In this document: positions 36,029-45,409 of the stretch, piece by piece
How the letters are laid out: each line of letters begins with the position of its first letter
Numbering within the stretch: position 1 is the stretch's first letter
Source of the DNA: Oncomelania hupensis
Lineage: Eukaryota; Mollusca; Gastropoda; Littorinimorpha; Pomatiopsidae
Direction of reading: 5' to 3'
DNA: 64,000 nt
Assembly: GCA_036898135.1 (NCBI GenBank)
Contig: CM072522.1
Location: 30,557,755-30,621,754, forward strand
Notes under the pieces: generated by a model
The model's input: the letters and a program-made list of their open reading frames with translations, nothing else
Database searches by the model: none
What the model was told of the DNA's origin: nothing
Made by a program: the position numbers and the translations under genes

Positions 36029-36704
36029 TGATTGATTGATTTATTGTTGCTTTAGGTCCAGCGGACTCTTCCGAGCCAAATCAGGACCGGACAACCCCCG
36101 ATCCGCATAAAAGATCTGCCGAAACCACCCTAGTGGGAAAATTGAATGCCCTCCACCGGCCAATCACTTTACAATAAAGACATCCCACGCGGGGGACGGC
36201 TGAGGGTTGACCTCAACTACGCGAACACCCCGGTTACAAAAACAAAATAGAATACAATCATCATTATAAATCATCAACAAAACACATACATATAAAATGC
36301 CTATAGTGCGAAATAATACAATCATAGGAAGCCCTAGTGACCACCCGGCAGAAAGCGTCCAACACTCCCAAGCTGATCCAACAGACCTCATACACAAACA
36401 AGGAGTCTTGTCCAGGAAGAGTTTTCAAGAAAAAAGGTAGGTCATTGATCCAGCGAAGAAGAAGAAAGTATAGCAGAGTGATAGGACAGATCAGGAATGG
36501 GAAAGAGCAAATGATGAAGACAGCGACAGTGGGAATTTAAAGCACTAAATTTCCAGAAAGTGGGGATACTATTTATACTGAAACCCCCGGCACTCCAACG
36601 GGGGGAACTGTTGCCGCAGTGAATTAGTCATGCCTACAAAGGCAAGACAGGTTTTCAACTGGGGCTTTCACTGTTCCCTTTATAGGTTAGAACAATCTAC
36701 AGTG
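36029..36704 (-). mobile_element. Nonautonomous retroposon, long type, copy H
   Basis: Minus strand; target duplication ACCTTTATT(G/C)CACA at 36015-36028 and 36705-36718 (one mismatch). 5'-truncated by about 30 bp relative to copies A and G; (AATC)n tail. It splits unit 2 of the 305-bp repeat. Confidence 0.88.
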
Positions 36705-37245
36705 ACCTTTATTCCACAAAAACTGGAAAATTTGCATAGCAACAGTATGCAAGTACAATATTTTCACTGATGCTAACATTAACCCTTTTACAACACTACC
36801 AATTGTAAATTGCAAATTTAGCAGATCTTTTAAAACTTGTTTGCCATAAACATACAACTGTAGTAAATAAAATACATTATTATTACTGTTGTTATTCAAT
36901 TATTATTATTATTACAATACTTTCGTATGCACATAAACATGTTTTATCAGCTTCACACACATATAAATAATACATACTGTCACAGTCGAGTCTATCTTTA
37001 TTCCACAAAAACTGGAAAATTTGCATAGCAACAGTATGCAAGAACAATATTTTCACTGATGCTAACATTAGCCCTTTTACAACACTACCAATTGTAAATT
37101 GCAGATAGATTTCATTTACCAGATCTTTATAAACTTGTTTGCCATAAACATACAACTGTAGTACATAAAATGAATTATTATTACTGTTGTTATTCAATTA
37201 TTATTACAATAATAATTATCATTATTAGTAGTACTTACAAGCATG

Positions 37246-37494
37246 TTAAGCATCACAAGATACAACATTCTGTCTAAAGTTGCACAAATGAAAGCATACT
37301 GATACTATGTGTCTTGAAAGAACAGTCTCAGAAGCACTTAAGACACCCCTAAGTATTTTGAATGTTTTCCCCTGGCCAATCAACCTTTCAATATGCACCC
37401 TCTTGCTGGAAATTTTGCGGTCTTTTAGCACCTGTTCATTGCTTAATCTGCTTTTCTTTGAAAAAAATGCAGGAATGTTGACCGAGTCTGGCAT
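37246..37494 (-). pseudogene. DDE_4 (Harbinger/ISL2EU-type) transposase C-terminus
   Basis: Codes VNIPAFFSKKSRLSNEQVLK, then KISSKRVHIERLIGQGKTFKI and LSRHIVSVCFHLCNF. IP-F...QLS...R...RVH(V/I)ER-IG is the C-terminal DDE_4 signature, with the catalytic Glu in HIER. Only about 80 codons remain. With the minus-strand THAP remnant at 38328-38518 it forms the two ends of one THAP-DDE_4 transposon gene interrupted by the + strand LINE piece at 37503. Confidence 0.75.
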
Positions 37495-37502
37495 GCAGCT
37501 CT

Positions 37503-37838
37503 ATGGGCAACAATGAAAGTGTACAGACCATCACACAAGCCATTGGACAACACGATGACCTGCTAACAGTGGTGAAGAAACGGAAACTCCGATGGTATGG
37601 CCATGTCACCAGATCATCAGGCCTTGTAAAGACCATTCTGCAAGGCACAGTGCAAGGAGGTAGAAGAAGAGGGAGACCGAAAAAGAGGTGGGAGGACAAC
37701 ATTCGAGAATGGACTGGTTTGACACTGAGCGAAGCCATCAGGGCTGCTGAGGACAGAGAAAGATGGCGTATGCTGGTTAAACGATCATCTGTGGTGCCCC
37801 TACGACCTTGTGGTTACGGGACAGGATAGGATAGGATA
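37503..37838 (+). mobile_element. RTE-like LINE, 3' end
   Basis: Codes KKRKLRWYGHVTRSSGLVKT, QGGRRRGRPKKRWEDNIREW, TGLTLSEAIRAAEDRERWRM and ends GYGTG. This tail is common to RTE-like and related endonuclease-reverse transcriptase elements. It finishes in (GGATA)n at 37823-37838, a usual microsatellite-type LINE tail. Strongly 5'-truncated. Confidence 0.75.
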
Positions 37839-37849
37839 GGTCATTTTTG

Positions 37850-38327
37850 TGAATATTGTTCATGCACATAAAACATAATTTATTGTGATGTACAGGTCAA
37901 AGGATATGGATGGTTTAAGAAAGGTGGGAAATGATCATCTACAAGTTTGCTCAATGCAATGGTGGAAATAAAAATAGCCTACACAGTTTGCCAAACAATG
38001 AAGACTAGGCCTACATTATATCTGTGTGGTTGTAACTGAAACATAACTAAAATCAAAATTACTATACTTAGATGTGCCACTACATACAGCAGTCTACGGT
38101 CCTAAGCCAAGTTAGATCTCCTAATAACTGTGCACACCTTTTGAGAGTGTACAGAGTAATTTCATTTGTTGATCTGTTCAGTGTTCGGTCATGGGTGACT
38201 GTGTATAGAGGTCGATCGAGGTCGATCGACAAGCCCACCAAAATATTAGTAAATACATACAAACAGCAAAATAGCCATAAAAGGTGGATGCTTTACAGCT
38301 GCAGTGAGCAAAGTATGATTCACTTAC
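37850..38327. other. Unassigned sequence between transposon remnants
   Basis: Probably the interior of the THAP-DDE_4 element, but nothing coding is recognised. The + strand frame at 38072-38584 runs antisense to the THAP remnant and is judged spurious. Confidence 0.4.
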
Positions 38328-38518
38328 CAGTAGATATTGGCGTATCAAGGAAGTCTGTAGGCAGAAAATGCTTCGGGCATACAACACTGTTTTCTGTCGG
38401 AACAATGTTCCTCACGCTTCACTGCCTGAATCCACTTGGCTCGAAGCATCTTCGACTTTGGAAATGTATGACCGTTTACTACGTTTGTCGGTGCTTGAGC
38501 GAATTGATCCAGCGCCAT
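38328..38518 (-). pseudogene. THAP domain exon, frameshifted (minus)
   Basis: One frame reads FPKSKMLRAKWIQAVKREEH. A shift follows, and the next frame reads ENSVVCPKHFLPTDFLDTP, then ISTG before donor GTAAGTG at 38327. W-I-xx-V-xR, (V)VC-x-KHF and DF are THAP hallmarks. The N-terminal Cys pair is scrambled. Likely the DNA-binding start of the transposase whose DDE_4 end lies at 37246-37494. Confidence 0.65.
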
Positions 38519-38574
38519 TTTGCAACTGGTGTGCCGAAACTACAATGCGCTGAGCTGCGCATGTGTGAGAAGAT

Positions 38575-39034
38575 AGAATTTTAATTCTGGAGTAGAATTG
38601 TAATGTTGAAGTAGAATTTTAATTATGGTCCATAATTTTAATTCTATCTTTTGACACTAATAAGCTGTGGAAAAGTGTATCGAAAGGCACAATTTTAATT
38701 GTGTCACACAATTAAAATTCTATATCACAATTGAAATTATCAAAACCAAAATTTTAATTATAAACTAGAATTTCAATTCTAATATAAAATTGTAATTGTG
38801 GGCTTTTGACACTAATAAGCTACGGTGTCAAAAGTCAGAATTAAAATTCTGTTATAGAATTTCAATTCTGCTTTTGATAATTTCAATTTTGTTACACAAT
38901 TTCAATTCTCGAACATAGAATTTTAATTATGGAAAGTAAAATTTTAATTCTGAGACATATAATTTTAATTATGTAATAGAATTTTAATTTTGCCAAGACA
39001 GAATTAAAATTCTATACTAGAATTAAAATTCTGG
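38575..39034. repeat. Phased array of 20 AATT-NN-AATT palindromes
   Basis: First AATT of each unit at 38577, 38596, 38615, 38634, 38691, 38710, 38729, 38750, 38769, 38788, 38839, 38858, 38879, 38898, 38919, 38940, 38961, 38980, 39002, 39021. Unit 2 ends AATG. Steps are 19 or 21 bp (once 22), with gaps of 57 and 51 bp. Centres are TT, AA, TC, GA or GT; linkers of 5-11 bp differ in sequence. The motif CTTTTGACACTAATAAGC occurs at about 38648, 38803 and 39036, filling both gaps and the right edge; GTGTCAAAAG, its inverse, is at 38826. No family recognised. Confidence 0.9.
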
Positions 39035-39279
39035 GCTTTTGACACTAATAAGCCGTCATAAGTTTGTGTACCTCAGTTCTGTTTAACCATAGACCATAAT
39101 ATACCGGACTGCTCTCTCTCCTGCTTCCGGTCTCTGCACTCGTCGCGCAACTATTCTTGCGCATCAGTCAATCCATTATTCCGGTTCAGTACATCGGAGA
39201 GCTTTTCACGTGGATTGTTTTTAGTTATCTATGATTTTGGTTAGTGGTGCAGTTTGTAAAGTGTCTTTTGTCTTGCATT

Positions 39280-39484
39280 ATGCCTGGTGCAAGTTGTACG
39301 ATTGTGGGTTGTGGTGCATGCAACGGAAAGCACAAGGGGCTGTCGTTTTTCTCCATTCGCCAACCAAAGGACTTGAAGTGGGAGAGAGAGCTTGTTCACG
39401 CCGTGAATCGTGCAGACAGCAATTTTAACAAAGACACTGCAAAGATTTGTTCTAGACACTTTCGACAGGACTGCCTGAAGTTGG
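39280..39484 (+). CDS. Gene 2 exon 1: THAP domain N-terminal part
   Basis: Starts MPGASCTIVGCGACNGKHKG, then LSFFSIRQPKDLKWERELVH, and ends AKICSRHFRQDCLKLG. The first Cys pair (C6, C11), the Trp of LKWEREL and the C-x2-H of ICSRHF form the C2CH zinc site. Donor GTAAGTG. Start chosen because THAP domains begin at the protein N-terminus. Confidence 0.85.
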
Positions 39485-42400
39485 GTAAGTGTTATTTACC
39501 TAGAATATAAGCTCGTTGTAATCATATTAAGTTCTATTCACTATACAAAACTTTTATCTTGCGATATATTCGGGATTCTTGCATGATTTTGCATGATATT
39601 AATATCGTAAGCAAAAGTAGCAGTAGCAGTAGCACACGTGTGTACTTTCAGGAAGTATTCAATTCTGAGCCTTATTCGGTTTGCTACTTCATGCAGAGGA
39701 ACGATAGAACGGAATAGAAATCACAGGAGTATCATTAACTGTCAAGTTTGTTTATGGTAGATCACTAGATAATTTGTGTCTTTGCAAATTTCTTATTTTT
39801 CTGGTATTATGTTACTGTAGGTCCTGGTGGGAAAAAACGGTATCTTCTACCCGGGAGCCTTCCAACAGAGTGTATGCCTGTCAAGTCCATTGTCACAAGG
39901 CAGCCTCCTCCAAGAAAAGAACCTGTAAGTGTCTATTTATCTTTTTAATCCTGTTGAATGGCATTTGATATAATAACATCCCATGGAGCAGTAGATCCAT
40001 GTCCGATGAACAGTTGTGCACTTGCCCATGCAGTTATGCCGATTTTGTACTTTAGACTTGGGCATTCATTTCTCCACTGTGGCATAAATCTGGTTTTGCC
40101 TTTGGCATTGTTTTCTCCAGGGTTTATTATCAAATTGCAATAAAATTAATTTATGACTATTATCACTATATTAAGAGGATAGTCCTGACCCTGTAACTTT
40201 CCCAGGGCATGTGCAGTGCACATAACTATTTAAAGGGGTCACACAATTACATTGAAATGTCACATGTAATATATATATTTCCATTGGATTGAGGTCAAAT
40301 TTAAAATTTGGTGTATAGTGACCTTATGAGGTGGCATTATACATATTCTACTCTTAACTACGCATTATGTTGCTTTCAAGGTACTAGTTATATTTAATAA
40401 GTTAATTAGGTGTGACTAATATACATTTACTAATAATACTAATATGTATTTTTATTTAAAAAAAAAACAAAAAAACCTCCGTTTGTGAATCAACATAAGC
40501 ACCACACTGGCAACAGCCTGCACAGGTTTGAATAGATTATCGTGAAACCAAATACAAACAGGTGTTTCATCAAAGTAATGGTGACTTGATTAGTCCCAGG
40601 AAAAAATCAAGCGAGTAGTACTGCATAGAGAAGGAAAAAAGTAATGGTTTCAGCTTTACTTTGTGGTTGGTTGAGGAAGGGGGCATGTCACATTTGTTGT
40701 AAAATTATTAGAGTTTATTGAGGGTTGTTTTTGTTTTGTTGTCGCTATGTAATGGATTGAACTTTGAGAGTGGTCAGAGAATGATATCTGAGTGATAGTT
40801 GTAGCACAAATATAATTTTTATTCATACAATTCTGTTTACAGGATCCTGAAAAGACAAAGGAGACAGAAGGCAGAACATTGGGGACTACTACCGCTGCTG
40901 ACGATCGAGCAACACAAGTTAATGACATAGCTGCTGACGAACGCAGTCCCATGTTGTCTGAAGTGAAGTTGGAGATTGACATTGCTGGAGAACCTGTGGA
41001 AGACTGGATGAGATTGCAAGCGTGGCATGCACAAGGTGAGTTGAACCTGGAAATGAGATGGAACAGATATACGTGTACTTTTCTTATTCTTCAGCCAACT
41101 TCGATCAATTGAAGACACTTGCTGCCTTGAGATGAGTGGCTGTGGTACTATTGAATCAGATCATGGGATGAGTGGAGGATGGGACTAGGGGGGAATTTAA
41201 AATATCAGTTTCATGTTAGTAGTCAAGAACATTTTTTTTTTTACATTAGTCAGACTGAAATTGAAAGCTTATTTCTTCTTCTGCTACTATCCTGTCAATT
41301 AGTTGGCGCATAAATTTAATTGGCTTCACTTGACTGGTTTATTATTTATTTTCTTACTTCGAGTTTGATAAGGTCTGTATTTTAAGTTTGTTGTAATTTT
41401 GCCCTGTAATTTTCTTATAAGTGTCTTGATCTTACTTTGTATTAAAAGCGCATTATAAATGGTAAGTAGTAGTAGTATTCCTCCTGCATTATTGCTTTCA
41501 TTTGCATTTGAAAAATGCCAAGTGGGTCTGTGCTTTCAGCACCCTTGCTTACACAGTGGAGGTTTATTGACTGTATTACCTATAACTTTTAGACCAGAGG
41601 AAAAGATGTAGGTTCTAACATGATGGTTCTTCAGTTCGTTACTGTGTGCTTCTTGTCAGGAAATATTCACATGAAAGCTGTTGATTTGTTAAGCAATTGC
41701 AGGAAGAGAACGCCAACAAATTTCTCACACCAGCGATCAATGGATTGTCGGATGTACAGCAGGTATGACTGGCAGTGAGTTAGAGATACAGGAAGAATCA
41801 GAAAGCAAGACAGTGCCTGAGAGTGACTTGATGAAGTCCCATAAACTAACATTGTTTAAAGTGAAGACAGAGCCTGACGGTGACATAATGGAGCCACATG
41901 ACCCAGTGTTGCCTAAAGTGAAGACAGAGCCTGTCAGTGACATGGTGGAGCCACATGACCCAGTGTTGTCTAAAGTGAAGACAGAGCCTGACAGTGACAT
42001 GGTGGAGCCACATGACCCAGTGTTGTCTAAAGTGAAGACAGAGCCTGTCAGTGACATGGTGGAGCCACATGACCCAGTGTTGTCTAAAGTGAAGACAGAG
42101 CCTGACAGTGACATGGTGGAGCCACATGACCCAGTGTTGTCTAAAGTGAAGACAGAGCCTGACAGTGACATGGTGGAGCCACATGACCCAGTGTTGTCTA
42201 AAGTGAAGACAGAGCCTGACAGTGACATGGTGGAGCCACATGACCCAGTGTTGTCTAAAGTGAAGACAGAGCCTGACAGTGACATGGTGGAGCCACATGA
42301 CCCAGTGTTGTCTAAAGTGAAGACAGAGCCTGTCAGTGACATGGTGGAGCCACATGACCCAGTGTTGTCTAAAGTGAAAACAGAACCTGACAGTGATAGA

Positions 42401-43667
42401 GAGGGAAACAGTAAGTATATTAGTGTTTTATACCTAATAAATAATTGACATGTTGTTTTCTATAATTTGATTGTAGCTGAGCTGCTTTATAGTGTCACCT
42501 TTCTAGACTTAAAACTTTAAAGTGGCTAAGTGCTCAGAGCCTATTTCAATTTTCACAACCAAACTTAGTAAGATGGTGTATACCCATGGGACCTAATAAA
42601 TGTCAGGGAATGAATGACTTCACTTTAATGCCACTGTTTGAGTATTTCTTTTTTTTTTCAGGGCACTCACTTTTATGTACAAAATTTTTGAGTTCCATAA
42701 GGAGCATGTAAGTCATATGGGTGTCGCGCTTCAATTTTTATATTCCCCCAATTTTTTTTTTATATTTTTTTTCCCATTATTGAAGGGAGGGAGTAGACCG
42801 GAGTACCCGTAGAAAACCCTCGGTAATCAATAGTCACATAAGTTCGCCCCTTGTGAGAATCGAACCCCCCCCCGACTTTCGTCATAGTAAACCCAACAAC
42901 TAACCCACTGCGCCATAAGGCTACTCCGTAGCATAGTGACATGTTTGTGATTTACTTCCTTTTATTATTTTTGTGGGTGTATGTGTGAGAGTGTGAAACA
43001 GTGTGTGTGAGTATGTTATTCATTAAAAATGACTTTATTATAGATTTATTAAAATGTATGTTATTGTACATTGCGTGAGAGTGAATGAATTTTGGGCTTT
43101 GAGCAGACTTCATGTTTGGTATTGCGAGTTCTAAAATAAATAATTATTATTATTGTTATAAATGGGAATATAATAATATGGAACTAATTATACAAATTAA
43201 ATTCTGGCATTTTGTTCATGGTTCTCTCTTTCTCCTTTCCAGACTATCACTAATTATCCCATTGTTATTCAACTTCCTGGTTCTGCTAGACTTTTTCCAG
43301 ACTATCACTAATTATCCCATTGTTATTCAACTTCCTGGTTCTGCTAGACTTTTTCCAGACAAGCACGATAATTTTACAATTTTCTTGTTTTTCTCTTCTG
43401 CTCTAGTTTAATTTCTACCTAAAAGTTATCAATGATGAAAAAAGAAATTGACGGGAAAGAAAGTTTCAGAGCAAACTTCCAGTGTAAGTTTTTATTTTCA
43501 TTTATTCGTAGCAAGTGCATGCATTTTGAGTGTGGTTGATTATAACTTATAATGTCCAGTGATGGAAGATGAAGACAACCCACAGCTGTCTGAGGTGAAG
43601 GTGGAGATTGACATTGCTGAAGAACCAGTGGGAGACTGGATGACATTGCAAGCATGGCATGCACAAG
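39280..43667 (+). CDS. Gene 2: THAP and KTEP-repeat protein, paralogue of gene 1
   Basis: Exons 39280-39484, 39821-39924, 40843-41035, 41703-42410 and 43560-43667 join with matching phases (1, 0, 1, 1, 1) at GT/AG borders. Order: complete THAP domain, Pro-rich linker, acidic SEVKLEIDIA exon, ten KTEP repeats, and a second acidic exon almost identical to that of gene 1. No zinc-finger exon is visible before the L1-like LINE at 43797, which sits in the next intron. The gene is therefore either truncated or continued by exons I did not find. Upstream 39060-39279 is moderately GC-rich and may hold the promoter. Likely a nuclear DNA-binding factor by homology to gene 1. Confidence 0.75.
39821..39924 (+). 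CDS. Gene 2 exon 2: end of THAP domain and linker
   Basis: Acceptor TTACTGTAG, donor CCT|GTAAGT. Codes GPGGKKRYLLPGSLPTECMP, then VKSIVTRQPPPRKEP. LLPGSLPTE takes the place of the THAP AVPT motif. Confidence 0.75.
40843..41035 (+). CDS. Gene 2 exon 3: acidic exon
   Basis: Acceptor TGTTTACAG, donor CAAG|GTGAGT. Codes DPEKTKETEGRTLGTTTAAD and ends MLSEVKLEIDIAGEPVEDWM, RLQAWHAQG. The last 36 residues match 11725-11832. VKLE is a SUMO consensus. Confidence 0.8.
41703..42410 (+). CDS. Gene 2 exon 4: ten KTEP repeats
   Basis: Acceptor CAATTGCAG (same as gene 1), donor AACA|GTAAGT. After GRERQQISHTSDQWIVGCTA it codes ten VKTEP motifs in 19-residue units (VKTEPDSDMVEPHDPVLSK); three units read PVSD and one PDGD. 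The units are nearly identical at DNA level, so recent expansion or homogenisation is likely compared with the five in gene 1. Confidence 0.85.
42765..42930 (-). mobile_element. tRNA-derived SINE (orthologous position to 11165)
   Basis: CCCATTATTGAAGGGAGGGA, CCGGAGTACCCGTAGAAAAC and AGAATCGAACCC...TTAACCCACTGCGCC form an inverted tRNA-like head and SINE body. Confidence 0.65.
43560..43667 (+). CDS. Gene 2 exon 5: second acidic exon (gene 1 type)
   Basis: Acceptor ATGTCCAG, donor CAAG|GTGAGT. Codes the same 36 residues as 11725-11832 (VMEDEDNPQLSEVKVEIDIA onward), nearly without nucleotide change. Phase 1-1, so it can splice after exon 4 without disturbing the frame. Arrived by the segmental duplication. 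Confidence 0.7.
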
Positions 43668-44004
43668 GTGAGTGACACTATAAAATGAGTGGATCTTAAT
43701 GATGATGATAATGATAATGATGTCCTCTTTTTAGACTAGAAATGACGCAGCAATAAAACTCGCAAATTAAGTAGGTTTTGATATTACAATTTCCTGGGGG
43801 AGGTAGGTTTCTCCCGGTCTTTTTTCTTGTTATTTTCTTCGTCTTTTCTATCTTTTTGATTTCCTTTTTTTTTTAATTTTCTTCAGAGAGAGCATGACGT
43901 CTATTTTCTTGTATTTTTATGGATAATACAGTTTCTATTTTATCAGCAAATTGTCAAGGTTTGAATAATGCCCAAAAAAGACGTGACATTTTTCATTTCT
44001 TTAA

Positions 44005-44882
44005 CCCTTAGCCTGCTGACACGTTTTTCCTGCTCTGTGCTAAAGAAAATTTTGATTTACAATTAAAAACACACATGCCTTATTATATATGCCATTGTTG
44101 CTAAACTATTACACCTAGATATATAAATGTATATATCAAATGAAAAGAAATTGAATAAAGATTCCAAAGAACAGACAAAAAAGTGTAAGAATGTTGGTTA
44201 GTACAATTATGGGATGGAAAGTTAGGGGCATGAGCAAACAAATTCACTCTCACTCAATTGCACACCCATTCTTGAAGTCATACGCAAAGAATTGCAAAAA
44301 TAGAAATAAGAGTTATTACCAAAAATTATGTGAACCAAAATGGACTGTAATGAAAGTCTGATAAATACAGAAATAATCTGTGTAAAAGGCAAATAATATT
44401 ATTATAGATCTAGTGAAAATAACGAAGTTTTTTTCACCTATCATCGTCTGCTAAAGATTGTATGCGGCGATCTTCTTCTTCGTCTGAATCGTAATTACTC
44501 CCTCCAGCCTCCGTCAAATAAACATCATCACCCGTATCAAAATCTTTATCCTCACTATCATCATCAAAGTTTTCTTCCGGAAACATTTGCGCCACCTCTT
44601 CTGCCGTGTATGTTCTGCGTGCCATGATGGCGACGAACAAGGCGGAAAATTTCGCCCTAGCAACAAGTGCAGCTTCGACACGTGACTTTTGTTTGAAAAT
44701 TACCTCTAAACCCAAAGATTTTTCTTTCCAAAGCATTACAGTTGAAGGGAAACAACTTTTGTTTCATTATCATGACCAAGGATTTATTTTATAAACGCTT
44801 TTACCTCCCTTCGTACAACGTACGTAGTTATCGCACTAGGCCGGCTTTAAGCACCTCGTACGTATACAGCGCAGCCTAAAGG
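44005..44882. mobile_element. piggyBac-like element at TTAA
   Basis: 878 bp between TTAA at 44001-44004 and 44883-44886. Ends are CCCTTAGCCTGC and, read inward, CCTTTAGGCTGC (10 of 12 match). Excision with one TTAA restores the LINE frame exactly. It is too short for an intact transposase, so nonautonomous. Confidence 0.9.
44434..44625 (-). pseudogene. piggyBac transposase N-terminal remnant
   Basis: Codes MARRTYTAEEVAQMFPEEN, then an acidic run (FDDDSEDKDFDTGDD, SNYDSDEEEDRR) to a stop. An acidic, disordered N-terminus beginning with a short predicted helix is usual in PGBD/piggyBac transposases; the catalytic DDD core is absent. Start at MARR chosen over the upstream Met because family proteins begin near such a motif. 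Confidence 0.7.
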
Positions 44883-45409
44883 TTAAAATTAAAAAGTACG
44901 ATATTTACTTCTTGCAAGACACATTTTGAAACTAAGTTAGAGACATATATTAGGTCGGAGTGGGGTTATAAGGCATATTTTGCTTCTTTTAATTCATTAT
45001 CAAGGGGCGTTGCAGTTCTTTTCAACAATACATTTGAATTTAAGGTAAAAAAAAGTTGAAGGTGATAGCAGTGGGCATTATTTGCTTGTTCTAATACAAA
45101 TAAAGGATGAAGATTATTTACTTGTAAATATTTATGGCCCAGACAGAGATAATCCTGAGTTTTTTAAGAATATTAATAATAACATTTTAGGATTTAATTG
45201 TCAAAACGTAGTAGTAGCTGGTGATTGGAATTTGGTATTAGATCCCTCCAAAGATATGAAAATTATAAAAATATAAACAACGTAAAAGCACAAGCAGACC
45301 TGCCTACCGTTACGATTTAGGCGTATTTTGTTACGATTTTCAGCCCTTACTACGATTTTTACGATTTCCCTAATTTTACTACGATTTTCCGAACGCAAAA
45401 ACTACACAT

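Larger units (their letters stand above)
33840..37215 (+). repeat. Three tandem units of about 305 bp, two broken by retroelements
   Basis: Unit 1 = about 33840-33930 plus 35815-35938; unit 2 = 35939-36028 plus 36705-36911; unit 3 = 36912-37215. Each has CTTTCGTA(G/T)GCA, TGTTTTATCAGCTTCACACA, TATCTTTATTCCACAAAAAC, TTTTACAACACTACCAAT, GTTTGCCATAAACATACAAC and (ATT)n. The antisense frames at 36687-37197 are artefacts of it. Confidence 0.85.
42500..43795 (+). repeat. Segmental duplicate of gene 1 intron-exon block (about 10315-11930)
   Basis: Shared in the same order with gene 1: the CAAGGTCA-type repeat (reduced), the SINE, GACATGTTTGTGAT...TTCATGTTTGGTATTGC, the intron end AAGTGCATGCATTTTGAGTG, the acidic exon, and GATGTCCTCTTTTTAGACTA after it. 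Homology stops at TTTCCTG (43793), where the LINE begins. Confidence 0.85.

Noticed and set aside
36687..37197. Two minus-strand frames with the same protein text
   Set aside because: Shadows of the 305-bp tandem units.
38072..38584. 170-codon + strand frame
   Set aside because: No family resemblance; it lies antisense to a degenerate THAP exon and runs into the palindrome array.
38575..39034. CRISPR-like array
   Set aside because: Spacing is regular, but repeats are only 10 bp palindromes, linkers are 5-11 bp, and the genome is eukaryotic.
41737..42355. Two minus-strand repetitive open frames
   Set aside because: Antisense shadows of the gene 2 KTEP exon.
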